This document shows, one piece after another, positions 21,166 to 35,921 of a DNA stretch of 64,000 nucleotides. A program made the position numbers and the translations under genes. The stretch is from an uncultured Alphaproteobacteria bacterium (lineage in GTDB: Bacteria; Pseudomonadota; Alphaproteobacteria; HIMB59; GCA-002718135), in assembly GCA_902525035.1 (NCBI GenBank), contig CABZFN010000003.1:1-64000 (forward strand), written 5' to 3'. Each line of letters opens with the position of its first letter. Position 1 is the first letter of the stretch. The notes below the pieces were generated by a model. That model ran no database searches. It worked only from the letters and a program-made list of their open reading frames with translations, and was not told the origin of the DNA.

Positions 21166-21912
21166 TTAATTTTTCGTCAACAAAAATTTAAAAAGATGTT
21201 TAATTAAAACATTATAAATGAAAATTTTTTTATTATTCACTTCATAAGTTAAATATCTATTTTTATAAGCGGATATAAGTTGATTATAAAGCTTGTTATT
21301 ACTATAAATATTTCTAGTGTCATAGCCTATTAATGACAGAGCAAATATTATTATTTTTTTTTTTGAATTCAAATTATGTTTATAAAACCAGGCTTCAATT
21401 ATTTTAAATTCATTTTTTTTTATTCTGTTTAAGTTAATTGTAATTTTTGAAGAAGATAGTGCTTTCCATGGAAAATTTTTTCCTGGATCTTTTTTTCTAT
21501 AGGGAGCTACATCTGAATGAGCTAAAATATTTTTTTTACTAATTTGATATTTTTTTTGTTTTTTTACTAAAAGTTTTTTTAATGCAGAAATCATTTTCAA
21601 TGAAAATTTATTATTTCGACCATCAGGGTTATAATCTAACTCTATTCCTATAGAAATAGAGTTTATATCTGTAAAATCTTGCCAAAAAGCTTCGCCAGCA
21701 TGCCATGCCCTTAATTTGTCATCCACAAGGTTATATACCTTACCATCTTGGGAAATTAGATAATGTGAACTTACTTTTTTTTCCTTTTTACATAAATATG
21801 AGATAGCTTCTTCAGTATTATTCAGAGCAGTATAATGAATTATAATAAGCCTAATTTTGGAATTCTTCCTCGAATTATAATTAGGAGATTTATATTTCGT
21901 TATATATTTCAT
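21166..21912 (-). CDS. N-acetylmuramoyl-L-alanine amidase (amidase_2, AmpD/AmiD type)
   Basis: IRLIIIHYTALNN, SSHYLISQDGKVYNLVDD, AWHAGEAFW, SIGIELDY, AHSDVAPYRKKDPGKNFPW. Confidence 0.88.
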   Translation of the reverse strand: MKYITKYKSPNYNSRKNSKIRLIIIHYTALNNTEEAISYLCKKEKKVSSHYLISQDGKVYNLVDDKLRAWHAGEAFWQDFTDINSISIGIELDYNPDGRNNKFSLKMISALKKLLVKKQKKYQISKKNILAHSDVAPYRKKDPGKNFPWKALSSSKITINLNRIKKNEFKIIEAWFYKHNLNSKKKIIIFALSLIGYDTRNIYSNNKLYNQLISAYKNRYLTYEVNNKKIFIYNVLIKHLFKFLLTKN

Positions 21913-21945
21913 TCAAATTTTAAAATTAAAATATATAAATAAATT

Positions 21946-26972
<5,027 letters not shown>

Positions 26973-27051
26973 TTTTTTGCTATATTAAGGATATATATAA
27001 TGTAATTTATAAACTATATTAAATAATAGTTTAGTTATTGGTGATTAGTCT

Positions 27052-27837
27052 ATGAGTAAAAAAATCTTAATTTTGTTTTTTCTAATTTTCAGTCTAACAT
27101 GCCATAAAGTAAATGCTAATCAAGCTGATCAGGTAAATACTGACTCAGAGGACTTTGATACAACTACAATTGAGGATGAAATATATGATCCTTTTGAACC
27201 AGTAAATAGAGCTATATTTAGTTTTAATAATGTAGCTGATAGAGTTGTTTTAGAACCAATTGCAAAAGGCTACAAAAAACTACCTTCTCCATTACAAAGT
27301 GGAATAAATAATTTTTTGAGCAATTTAAGAGCTCCTTTAGTTGTTGTTAATCAATTATTACAAGGTCAGGGTGGAAATGCTGCTCAATCATCAGGAAGAT
27401 TTATTGTTAATAGCACCGTAGGTGTATTTGGATTATTTGATGTAGCTGAAAAGATTGGGCTTGAAGAAAAAGAAGAGGATTATGGTCAAACCCTTGCAAC
27501 TTGGGGTGTTGGAGATGGTTTTTATATTGTACTTCCTTTGTTTGGACCCTCAAATTTGAGAGACACATCAGGCATGGTACTAACTATGTTAACAGATCCA
27601 ATTAATGCATATGCAGTAAGTGAAGGGGAAGCTTGGTTAGTGCCAATGAGAACAGCAGTTAATGCAGTTGATACAAGATCACAAATAATTGATGAAGTTA
27701 ATGCATTAAGAGATAATTCTGTTGATTATTATGCTGCAGTAAGAAGTTCTTACTATCAAAACCGTAAAGCAGCAATCAACAATGTGGATGACTCAGAATT
27801 AACACCTCTACCTCTTATTAGTATTGAATTTGAATAA
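27052..27837 (+). CDS. mlaA: MlaA/VacJ family phospholipid-transport lipoprotein
   Basis: DPFEPVNRAIFSFN, NFLSNLRAPLVVVNQLLQG, GLFDVAEKIGL, PLFGPSNLRD motifs. Confidence 0.9.
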   Translation: MSKKILILFFLIFSLTCHKVNANQADQVNTDSEDFDTTTIEDEIYDPFEPVNRAIFSFNNVADRVVLEPIAKGYKKLPSPLQSGINNFLSNLRAPLVVVNQLLQGQGGNAAQSSGRFIVNSTVGVFGLFDVAEKIGLEEKEEDYGQTLATWGVGDGFYIVLPLFGPSNLRDTSGMVLTMLTDPINAYAVSEGEAWLVPMRTAVNAVDTRSQIIDEVNALRDNSVDYYAAVRSSYYQNRKAAINNVDDSELTPLPLISIEFE

Positions 27838-28439
27838 TGAAGTTAAAATTTATTATTATTTTTTTTATAATTTTTATTTCAAAAAATTTGTATTCTGATG
27901 AAATTTCAGAGTGGCTTAAAAGAGAAATAGACATTATTCTTGAAGCATATAAAAATCAAAGTCTGTCTAATGAAAACAGATTTCTTCTTATTGAAAAAAC
28001 AATAAATAATAATTTTGCTGGAACTGGCATTGCTAAATTTGTTGCAGGAGATGCTTGGAAAAAATCAGATAAAAGTACTAAAAAAATTTATATTGATTAT
28101 TTTAAACGACATTTGGCTCTAAATATAGCGTCAATGATGCAAGGTTATTCAGACCAAACTTATCAATTAACAAAATCAAAATATGACAGCAAAAATCAAG
28201 TCACTTTGATTGATATGCAGATTTTTTCAGATACTGGATCAGTTGTTGTCACCTGGCGAGTAAAAGAATCAAAAGATCGATTTTATATAATTGATTTAAT
28301 TGTTGCTGATATTTCTTTAGTAGTAACAAAAAGATCAGAGTTCAATTCAATGTTAAAAAAAGTAGATAATGATCTTTCAGAATTTAATAGAGTTTTGTTT
28401 GAACAAAATCAGATAAGCTATAATAAAATTACTAACTAA
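27837..28439 (+). CDS. mlaC: MlaC/Ttg2D family periplasmic phospholipid-binding protein
   Basis: Signal peptide; GDAWKKSDKSTKKIYIDYFKRHL, V(I)DLIVADISLVVTKRSEFNSML; coupled to mlaA-like gene. Confidence 0.82.
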   Translation: MKLKFIIIFFIIFISKNLYSDEISEWLKREIDIILEAYKNQSLSNENRFLLIEKTINNNFAGTGIAKFVAGDAWKKSDKSTKKIYIDYFKRHLALNIASMMQGYSDQTYQLTKSKYDSKNQVTLIDMQIFSDTGSVVVTWRVKESKDRFYIIDLIVADISLVVTKRSEFNSMLKKVDNDLSEFNRVLFEQNQISYNKITN

Positions 28440-29793
28440 TTACTGAACTTTCTATAATATTCTTGTAAAAGAAAAATGAATCTTTCAGAATTCTTTTTTG
28501 ATTTTTATAGTCTATGTAAACCATACCAAATCTCATGTCATATCCCCTATGCCATTCAAAATTATCTGTAAACGACCATGCATAAAAACCTCGAACATCT
28601 GCCCCATCATTGATTGCTTTATTTAAGCTGGTTAAATATCGTTTATAAAAACTAATTCTTTCTTTGTCTGATATCGTATTTTTTTCTGATAGTATATCCT
28701 CAGTGGCTACACCATTTTCAGTTATATAAATAACTGGACTTCCATATTTTTCCTTTACTTGCATAATTTGATCATAAAAAGAAGATGGAGCAATTTCCCA
28801 ACCCATAGGGTTTACTTCAGCCTCTTCGGGAGGAGGAAGTAAGGTAAAACCTGCATCATTGTTTGTTTTTGCTCCCATAAATAATTTATCACTTGGGTCT
28901 GCTTGAACATGAAAATGTGAATAAAAATTAAGTCCAAAATAATCTAATTTTTGCTTTATTATTTTCATATCTCCATCTTTAATTATATCTTTCATTTGCT
29001 GAGCTATATATGGATCATAATTTCCTTGATTTTGTGGGTCTGTAAATAAAGTATTGAAAAAAATATTTGCGATTTTTGAAGCTTCAATATCTTTTTCTTT
29101 ATTAGAAAATGGTTTAATTGGGGCCATTACATTAACACAACCACATTCGAGATCAGATGAAATTGATCTCATTTCTTTAATAGAACATCCGTGTGATAAA
29201 TTTACATGATGTACAGCCTGTAATGTTTTTGTAGTATCACTTATACCAGGTGCCATCATTCCTTGTCCGTATCCTGCAAGTGTAAAAACTACTGGTTCAT
29301 TAAAAGTTGAGTATTTTTTAACCCTATCACTAGTATTGGATAGAACAATATTAGTAAATTCTGTAAACCAATCTGCAGATTCTCGATTTGTCCAACCACC
29401 TTTATCTTGAAGAATTTGTGGTAAATCCCAATGATAAAGACAGATAAAAGGCTCAATGTTTTTTTCTAAGAGTGTGTCAATAACACGATTGTAAAAATCT
29501 AAACCTTTTTGATTAACTTTTCCAAAACCATTTGGGAGAATTCTAGACCATGCAGTAGAAAAACGGAAACTTTTTAATCCAGCTTCTTTCATTAAAGAAA
29601 TATCTTCTTTATAATTATTATAAAAATCACAAGTTATATTTGCGTTTTCATCATTATGAACGTTACCTTTAGTTTGAGTAAAAGTATCCCAAATACTAGG
29701 AGATTTTCCATCAATATTCCAAGCACCTTCAATTTGATAGGCTGCAGATGATGCACCCCAAATAAAATCAGATGGAAACTTAATTTCTGACAT
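28432..29793 (-). CDS. GH1 family beta-glucosidase
   Basis: FPSDFIWGASSAAYQIEGAW, STFNEPVVF (acid/base NEP), YITENGVA (nucleophile TENG); no signal peptide. Confidence 0.95.
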   Translation of the reverse strand: MSEIKFPSDFIWGASSAAYQIEGAWNIDGKSPSIWDTFTQTKGNVHNDENANITCDFYNNYKEDISLMKEAGLKSFRFSTAWSRILPNGFGKVNQKGLDFYNRVIDTLLEKNIEPFICLYHWDLPQILQDKGGWTNRESADWFTEFTNIVLSNTSDRVKKYSTFNEPVVFTLAGYGQGMMAPGISDTTKTLQAVHHVNLSHGCSIKEMRSISSDLECGCVNVMAPIKPFSNKEKDIEASKIANIFFNTLFTDPQNQGNYDPYIAQQMKDIIKDGDMKIIKQKLDYFGLNFYSHFHVQADPSDKLFMGAKTNNDAGFTLLPPPEEAEVNPMGWEIAPSSFYDQIMQVKEKYGSPVIYITENGVATEDILSEKNTISDKERISFYKRYLTSLNKAINDGADVRGFYAWSFTDNFEWHRGYDMRFGMVYIDYKNQKRILKDSFFFYKNIIESSVIS

Positions 29794-29795
29794 AT

Positions 29796-30920
29796 TTAAA
29801 TTTTAAGTTTACTTATTTCTTCTTCAGTTAGTAAATCTGGTTGTTTAGGATTTGTAGTTAAAATATATGATCTTTTTTCTTCAGCAGATTTTATTATACC
29901 ATCCATTATTTCTAAAACATGTAGAGATAATTCAAGTGAACATCTTGCTTTACGATTTTTAGCAATTGAATCAATCATTTCTGAAAGCCCAATACCTCTA
30001 TAATTTGCTTTCTTATTTCCATCATTATCACTTTTGTTAGGTATACCTAATAACATTTTATCATTATTGATTACTTCCCAATCTCTATCTTTTTGAGAAA
30101 TTAATAAATCACCACTAAAAAAATTGGGGTCAGGCACTATCATACTTCCATCTAATCCATAAAGCTCTATTGTGGAGTGTTTATTTTTCCAAACATCCCA
30201 TGTACAAAAAAACTGCATTTTAGCATTATTTGTAAATTCTAACGAGCCCATTAATGTTGTTGGTGTTTCAACTTTAATTTTATCACCGTATCTGGGCTGG
30301 CTTGTTATTGTTCGTTCATTTGTAGCAGTTCCACTAATTGCATTTATTTGTTTAACTGATCCAATTAGGTTTACTAATTGAGTAATGTAATAAACACCAA
30401 CATCAAAAACTGGTCCGGCTCCAGGTTTGAAGAAAAAATCTGGATTAGGGTGCCAATGCTCCATCCCATGAGACATTAAATTAAATGTGCCTAAAACAAT
30501 TTTACCTATCTTATTATCTTCAATTAATTTTCTAGCTTTTTGCCCAGCTGCTCCTAAAAATGTATCTGGGGCGCAACCAACATACAAACTTTTTTCATTT
30601 GCTAATTTTTGTATTTCTAAACCTTCATGAAAATTCATTGCTAAGGGCTTTTCACTAAAACAATGTTTATCATTTCGTAGTGATTTTGTAATAATTTCTT
30701 TATGAGCTGCAGGAATTGTTAAATTGATAATTAAATCAATTTCATTATTTTCTAAAATTTCAACAACTGATAATGCTTTAACATTATATTTAGATGCAGC
30801 TTTAAAGGCAGCTTCTTTGTTTATATCAGCACATGCAATTATTTTAAAATTATTGTATATTTTTTGACACTCAAAATAAGTCTCAGAAATATTTCCACAA
30901 CCAACAATACCAATGTTCAT
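29796..30920 (-). CDS. Gfo/Idh/MocA family oxidoreductase
   Basis: IGIVGCGNISETY Rossmann motif, CFSEKPLAMN. Confidence 0.9.
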   Translation of the reverse strand: MNIGIVGCGNISETYFECQKIYNNFKIIACADINKEAAFKAASKYNVKALSVVEILENNEIDLIINLTIPAAHKEIITKSLRNDKHCFSEKPLAMNFHEGLEIQKLANEKSLYVGCAPDTFLGAAGQKARKLIEDNKIGKIVLGTFNLMSHGMEHWHPNPDFFFKPGAGPVFDVGVYYITQLVNLIGSVKQINAISGTATNERTITSQPRYGDKIKVETPTTLMGSLEFTNNAKMQFFCTWDVWKNKHSTIELYGLDGSMIVPDPNFFSGDLLISQKDRDWEVINNDKMLLGIPNKSDNDGNKKANYRGIGLSEMIDSIAKNRKARCSLELSLHVLEIMDGIIKSAEEKRSYILTTNPKQPDLLTEEEISKLKI

Positions 30921-31693
30921 TAAATTGTTTCTAAATAATCTAAAGATTTAGTTGTGTATTCTTTATAATCTTTTGGATCATCGTGCTCTAGTACAAAAAC
31001 TTCACATGGTGTTTTTTTAACTTCAGTAATTAGTGAAGGCCAGTCAATAAAACCTTCTCCTACAGCAGATTGCTCACTATGATCTAAAAGATTTTTTGTT
31101 TCATCAAAAAAATCTTTTAAGTGACAACCAATAATTTTATTTTTATATCTTTCTATCCATTCAAGCGGATCTGCTTTTCCAGCAACTGCCCATCCAAGAT
31201 CAAGTTCCATTTTTAGATTTTCATTGTGGTCCATCATACATTCTATTGGAAGCTTCCCGCTAGGAAGAGGTCTAAATTCAAATGAATGATTATGATAACC
31301 AAGAGTCAAACCATTATCTTCATACATTTGAACATATGATGAAAGATCTTTACCAAAGTTATTCCAAGTGTCTTCATCAAGATCAAAATTTGAAGCAAAA
31401 TCTTTATTAAATTTTTCAGGTACAGATGGTACTATTGCATGCTTAATATTTAGATATTTCATCCTTCTTATAGTTTCTTCTGTATTTGTAATTGCTTGAA
31501 AACTTATGTGAGAAGATTTTATTGAAATGCCAATTTCATCCATCATTAATTTAAAACTATCTAAATCAATTTTATCTAAATCAAAGAGTTCTATATTTTC
31601 TATCCCAGAGTCAGATAAAAATTTAAATATTGGTTCGTAAGGTTGAAATTTTCTCGTTGTGTACAATTGCATTGTTACTTCTTTTCTGTTCAT
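30920..31693 (-). CDS. sugar phosphate isomerase/epimerase family TIM-barrel protein
   Basis: QLYTTRKF, LGYHNHSFEF, MELDLGWAVAGKADP, GCHLKDF, VLEHDDP. Confidence 0.88.
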   Translation of the reverse strand: MNRKEVTMQLYTTRKFQPYEPIFKFLSDSGIENIELFDLDKIDLDSFKLMMDEIGISIKSSHISFQAITNTEETIRRMKYLNIKHAIVPSVPEKFNKDFASNFDLDEDTWNNFGKDLSSYVQMYEDNGLTLGYHNHSFEFRPLPSGKLPIECMMDHNENLKMELDLGWAVAGKADPLEWIERYKNKIIGCHLKDFFDETKNLLDHSEQSAVGEGFIDWPSLITEVKKTPCEVFVLEHDDPKDYKEYTTKSLDYLETI

Positions 31694-32766
31694 TAAATTC
31701 TCTCCTCAGATTTACTGTCAAATATTGAAGATTTATTTATATCAAATGAAATATTTATTTCATCATTTAAATTAAAATTTGAACTTCCTTCTAGTCTAAT
31801 AGATATTGGATTATATTCAACGCTAGTCCACACAAGAGTATCTGCTCCCATAGGCTCCACTAATTCAACTTTACATTGAATAGAATTTTCATTTTTTTCT
31901 ATGTTTATATTTTCAGGTCTTATTCCAAAGACAACCTCTTGATCGTTTATCAAACTATTTATATTTTCATATTTAGAAATATCAATTTGCTTTTTGCCAA
32001 CAATTATTTTTTTATTTGGTTTATCATAGCTAGCTTTTAAGAAATTCATACTAGGAGATCCAATAAAACCAGCAACAAATAAATTAGCAGGTTTGTTATA
32101 AATTTGCTTTGGAGTATCTAATTGTTGTATTAATCCATCTTTCATCACTGATATACGATCAGCAAGCGTCATAGCTTCTATCTGATCATGAGTAACGTAA
32201 ATCATTGTATTTGATAAATCTCTATGAAGTTTTTTAATTTCATAGCGTAGTTCAGCTCTTAATTTTGCGTCAAGATTACTTAAAGGTTCATCAAATAAAA
32301 AAACTTTTGCATCTCTAACCAAAGCTCTACCAATAGCAACACGTTGCCTTTGACCTCCAGAGAGTTGAGAAGGCCTTCTTTTAAGTAATTCATTTATTTG
32401 GAGTAGATTTGCCGCTTTATCAATTTTTTCATTAATGATATTCTTTGGAGTATTCATCATTCTTAGTCCAAATGATAAATTTTTCTCGACCGTCATACTT
32501 GGATATAATGCATAGGATTGGAATACCATTCCTATATGCCTGTCTTTTGGTTCTTTCCAAGTAACGTTGTCATCTTCAATCCAAATCTGTCCATCAGTTA
32601 AATCTAGAAGTCCTGCAATACAATTTAAAAGAGTTGTTTTTCCACAACCTGAAGGGCCAAGTAAAACCATAAATTCACCCTCTCTTATATCAAGGCTTAA
32701 ATCTTTTAAAATTTCAGTTTTACCATAACTGAATGAGATATTTTTAACTTCTACATTATTTTTCAT
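31693..32766 (-). CDS. carbohydrate ABC transporter ATP-binding protein (MsmK/UgpC/MalK type)
   Basis: GPSGCGKTTLLNCIAGL Walker A, SGGQRQRVAIGRALVRDAKVFLFDEPLSNLDAKLR, C-terminal TOBE-like domain; start placed at MKNNVEVKN. Confidence 0.94.
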   Translation of the reverse strand: MKNNVEVKNISFSYGKTEILKDLSLDIREGEFMVLLGPSGCGKTTLLNCIAGLLDLTDGQIWIEDDNVTWKEPKDRHIGMVFQSYALYPSMTVEKNLSFGLRMMNTPKNIINEKIDKAANLLQINELLKRRPSQLSGGQRQRVAIGRALVRDAKVFLFDEPLSNLDAKLRAELRYEIKKLHRDLSNTMIYVTHDQIEAMTLADRISVMKDGLIQQLDTPKQIYNKPANLFVAGFIGSPSMNFLKASYDKPNKKIIVGKKQIDISKYENINSLINDQEVVFGIRPENINIEKNENSIQCKVELVEPMGADTLVWTSVEYNPISIRLEGSSNFNLNDEINISFDINKSSIFDSKSEERI

Positions 32767-32768
32767 TA

Positions 32769-33650
32769 TTACCCCTTGATTGCTCCAGCTGCTATTCCTC
32801 TTACAAACCATCTTCCTGATATAAAATAAACAAAAAGTGGAACAAGTGATGTTAAAATAGTTGCAGACATATCTACATTATATTCTGCAACTCCATAATC
32901 AACTTGCACTATGTTATTTAATTGAACTGTCATAGGTTGATTATCTCTACCTGCAAACACTAATCCAAGAAGAAAATCATTCCAAATTCCAGTAACCTGA
33001 AGAATGACAGCTACAATAGTTATAGGGGCAGACATTGGTATAATAACATATAAAAATATTTTTATAAAATTACCACCATCAATTCTTGCGGCTTTAAAAA
33101 GATCTATTGGTAGACTCGTATAAAAATTCCTAAATATTAGTGTTAGTATAGGCATACCAAAAATTGTATGAACTAAAATTATTCCTGGGAGAGTTGAATA
33201 AATACCTAGTGCATCTTCTATTTTAAGAAGAGGATAAACCATTACTTGATAAGGAATAAAAGCACCAAACATACATAGACCAAAAAAGAAATATGCACCC
33301 TTAAAACGCCAAAAAGCTAAAGCATAGCCATTTATTGCACTAAGACCAACAGAGACAATAACACTTGGTACAGTAATTTTAATTGAATTAAAAAAACCTG
33401 GTTTTAAACCTTCACAAACAAATCCAGTACAGGCTTGAGACCATGCTTTAGGCCAAGAATAAAAACTAAGTTCTTTAGGCAAATTTAAAATGTTTGCAGC
33501 TCTGATTTCATCCATATCTTTTAAGGATGTAATAATCATTACATATAACGGCATTAAAAAAAACAAAGCGCATGTTAAAATAAAACAATACATCCCAATT
33601 CTTCCGATAGTTAAATGTTTTGGACGAGGTCCAGAAGGTATAGCACTCAT
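32769..33650 (-). CDS. carbohydrate ABC transporter permease (MalG type)
   Basis: EAA-loop FKAARIDGGNFIKIFLYVIIPMSAP, multi-TM. Confidence 0.92.
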   Translation of the reverse strand: MSAIPSGPRPKHLTIGRIGMYCFILTCALFFLMPLYVMIITSLKDMDEIRAANILNLPKELSFYSWPKAWSQACTGFVCEGLKPGFFNSIKITVPSVIVSVGLSAINGYALAFWRFKGAYFFFGLCMFGAFIPYQVMVYPLLKIEDALGIYSTLPGIILVHTIFGMPILTLIFRNFYTSLPIDLFKAARIDGGNFIKIFLYVIIPMSAPITIVAVILQVTGIWNDFLLGLVFAGRDNQPMTVQLNNIVQVDYGVAEYNVDMSATILTSLVPLFVYFISGRWFVRGIAAGAIKG

Positions 33651-34531
33651 TAGTTTGCCGCGTATTTATTTCTTAAATAAAATTCATAAAATGCCCATGG
33701 AGCAAGTATACATACAACTGAAATAAACATGATTATTGATGCTGCAAATGCTTGTCCTAAATTAGCTCTACTAAAAAAATTTTCCATAACATACATAGCG
33801 GGCGTAGTTGTTGCATAACCGGGACCACCAGATGTTAATGCTAAAATTAAATCATAAACTTTAACTACTCCAGCAGCAATTAGAACTATAGCTGTAACAA
33901 CCATTGGTCTAAGCATTGGTAGAATAACAAATAAATAAGATTTCCATTTTGCTACCCCTTCAATACTTAATGATTTCCAAATATCTTCATCGATACCTCT
34001 AAGACCTGCTAACATTAGAACCATCACAAATCCTGCGCCTTGCCAAACAGCAGCAATACAAACTGCATAAATTGCTAAATCTCTATTAACTAACCAATCA
34101 AGCTCAAACCAACCAAATCCCCACATATGCATTGAGTTTTCCAACCCAAAAGTTGGGTTTAGAACCCATTTCCAAACTAAGCCTGTTACAACAAATGACA
34201 TTGCGTAAGGGTATAAAAATATAGTTCTAAATAAACTCTCTCCTCTAATTTTTTGATCAATCAATACTGCGAGAAGAAAACCTATTACTAAACATCCAAT
34301 TGTAAATACAAAACCGTAGATAAAAATATTTTCAACTGCTACATCCCATTTTCTTTGTTTAAATAATCTTTCATACTGATCAAAACCGACATAGTTCATG
34401 ACAGGAACTAATTTGGAGTTAGTTAAAGAATAAACAAATGAATAGATAATGCATCCAACAAATACCGTTAATGATATCACAATCATAGGAAGCAAAGCTA
34501 TCATTGATGCAATATTTCTAAATAGGGGCAT
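33650..34531 (-). CDS. carbohydrate ABC transporter permease (MalF type)
   Basis: EAA-like loop DIWKSLSIEGVAKWKSYLFVILPMLRP, multi-TM; upstream of MalG-type gene. Confidence 0.92.
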   Translation of the reverse strand: MPLFRNIASMIALLPMIVISLTVFVGCIIYSFVYSLTNSKLVPVMNYVGFDQYERLFKQRKWDVAVENIFIYGFVFTIGCLVIGFLLAVLIDQKIRGESLFRTIFLYPYAMSFVVTGLVWKWVLNPTFGLENSMHMWGFGWFELDWLVNRDLAIYAVCIAAVWQGAGFVMVLMLAGLRGIDEDIWKSLSIEGVAKWKSYLFVILPMLRPMVVTAIVLIAAGVVKVYDLILALTSGGPGYATTTPAMYVMENFFSRANLGQAFAASIIMFISVVCILAPWAFYEFYLRNKYAAN

Positions 34532-34551
34532 ATCTAAATTAATTAAATTTA

Positions 34552-34577
34552 TTAGAGCGGGTTTAAACCCGCTCTAA
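34552..34577 (-). promoter_or_regulatory. perfect intercistronic hairpin between substrate-binding protein and permease genes
   Basis: TTAGAGCGGGTTT/AAACCCGCTCTAA, 13-bp perfect palindrome. Confidence 0.8.
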
Positions 34578-34588
34578 AATTAATATTT

Positions 34589-35833
34589 TTATAGTCCGCT
34601 TGTTAGAACGCCTTCTAAATCATCCATTGCTTGTGCAACAGTATAATTAGGGTCATTTCTAAATTCAGAGATAATATCACTCCACGCAGCAGTAAATGCC
34701 GGTGTATTCCAATCATCACTTTCTCTCATAATTGCATCAGGATTTTGAATTAAATCTAAACCCATTTGCATGCAAGCATCTGCAGCAGAAGTATCAACAT
34801 CAAGTCTCATTGGTAGAGAACCTTTAGCATTATTGAATTTAGCTTGTACAGTTGGATTAACCATCATACTTGCCATTGCTAGTTGAGTATCTTTTACTTT
34901 TGGATCATCATTTTTAGGGAAAACAAAAACGTCACCACCAAGAGCAACATATTTTTCTTTTCCTGGGATTACACATGAGTAATCTTTCATTGCTTCCATT
35001 CCAGCAACAGCGAATTCACCTCTTGCCCAATCTCCCATTACCTGCATAGCAGCTTTACCTTCAATGACCATTGCAGTTGTATCATTCCATAATCTTCCTG
35101 GAGAACCTTCATCAGTAAATTGATTTAATTCTCTGTAAGTATTTAAAACTGATTCAAACCTACCATCTCTAAATGCGTCAACATCTTTATCTCTATAAAC
35201 TGAACGCATTAATGGAAAACCCATTATTGAAGATGCAACAACATCAAACATTCCTGATTCTTGCCAACCTTGTCCACCAAGAGCTAAAGGAATAATTCCT
35301 GCTTCTTGTATTTTTGGTGCACCGGCTAAAAATTCTTCAAATGTTTGAGGAACTGGAAGACCAACTTGTTTATACACATCATTATTAATCCACATCCATT
35401 GCCAACTGTGAATGTTTACTGGTACACAATAAAATTCACCTTCAAATTCGCACGTTTCGATTAGTTCAGGTGGATAAATAAAATCTCTCCAACCTTCTGC
35501 AGATGCAACTTCTTCAAGTGATTGAAGTAAGCCCTGCTCAACTAAGTCTACAAATTGTTTTGAAATATTAAACTGTGCTGCAGTTGGAGGATTTCCTCCA
35601 ATAATTCTGTTTACAGTTGTTCCTCTTGCATTGTCTCCACCAGTAATAGCAGTATCAATCCAAGTATTACCCATCTCTTGCCAAGCTTCTGCAAATTGAG
35701 AGATAGCAGCTTGTTCTCCACCAGATGTCCACCAGTGAATAACTTCAGCTTCCATATGCCCTGCAGCTTTAGAAACGTTAGTAAAAGATAGAGGTAAAAA
35801 TAAAGTTAAAAGTATTGAAAAATATTTTTTCAT
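34589..35833 (-). CDS. extracellular solute-binding protein, family 1 (CUT1 sugar ABC)
   Basis: Signal peptide, AEVIHWWTSGGEQAAISQFAEAW, GKAAMQVMGDWARGEF; preceded by GGGAGGA Shine-Dalgarno. Confidence 0.92.
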   Translation of the reverse strand: MKKYFSILLTLFLPLSFTNVSKAAGHMEAEVIHWWTSGGEQAAISQFAEAWQEMGNTWIDTAITGGDNARGTTVNRIIGGNPPTAAQFNISKQFVDLVEQGLLQSLEEVASAEGWRDFIYPPELIETCEFEGEFYCVPVNIHSWQWMWINNDVYKQVGLPVPQTFEEFLAGAPKIQEAGIIPLALGGQGWQESGMFDVVASSIMGFPLMRSVYRDKDVDAFRDGRFESVLNTYRELNQFTDEGSPGRLWNDTTAMVIEGKAAMQVMGDWARGEFAVAGMEAMKDYSCVIPGKEKYVALGGDVFVFPKNDDPKVKDTQLAMASMMVNPTVQAKFNNAKGSLPMRLDVDTSAADACMQMGLDLIQNPDAIMRESDDWNTPAFTAAWSDIISEFRNDPNYTVAQAMDDLEGVLTSGL

Positions 35834-35921
35834 TTTTCCTCCCTTTGATTAATTAATAAAGGACAATGAATATCTCAGTAATAAAGTCAACCAGTTAAAT
35901 TAACGCAATTTGATAGTAATA

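Noticed and set aside
20798-21169. Small ORFs at 20798..20983 (-), 20884..21120 (+) and 20960..21169 (+)
   Set aside because: They lie within or across the RNase P RNA, which explains the sequence conservation better than coding.
32767-32811. N-terminal extension MVCKRNSSWSNQGVI of the CUT1 ATPase ORF
   Set aside because: It overlaps the upstream permease; the start at MKNNVEVKN (32766) fits the family.
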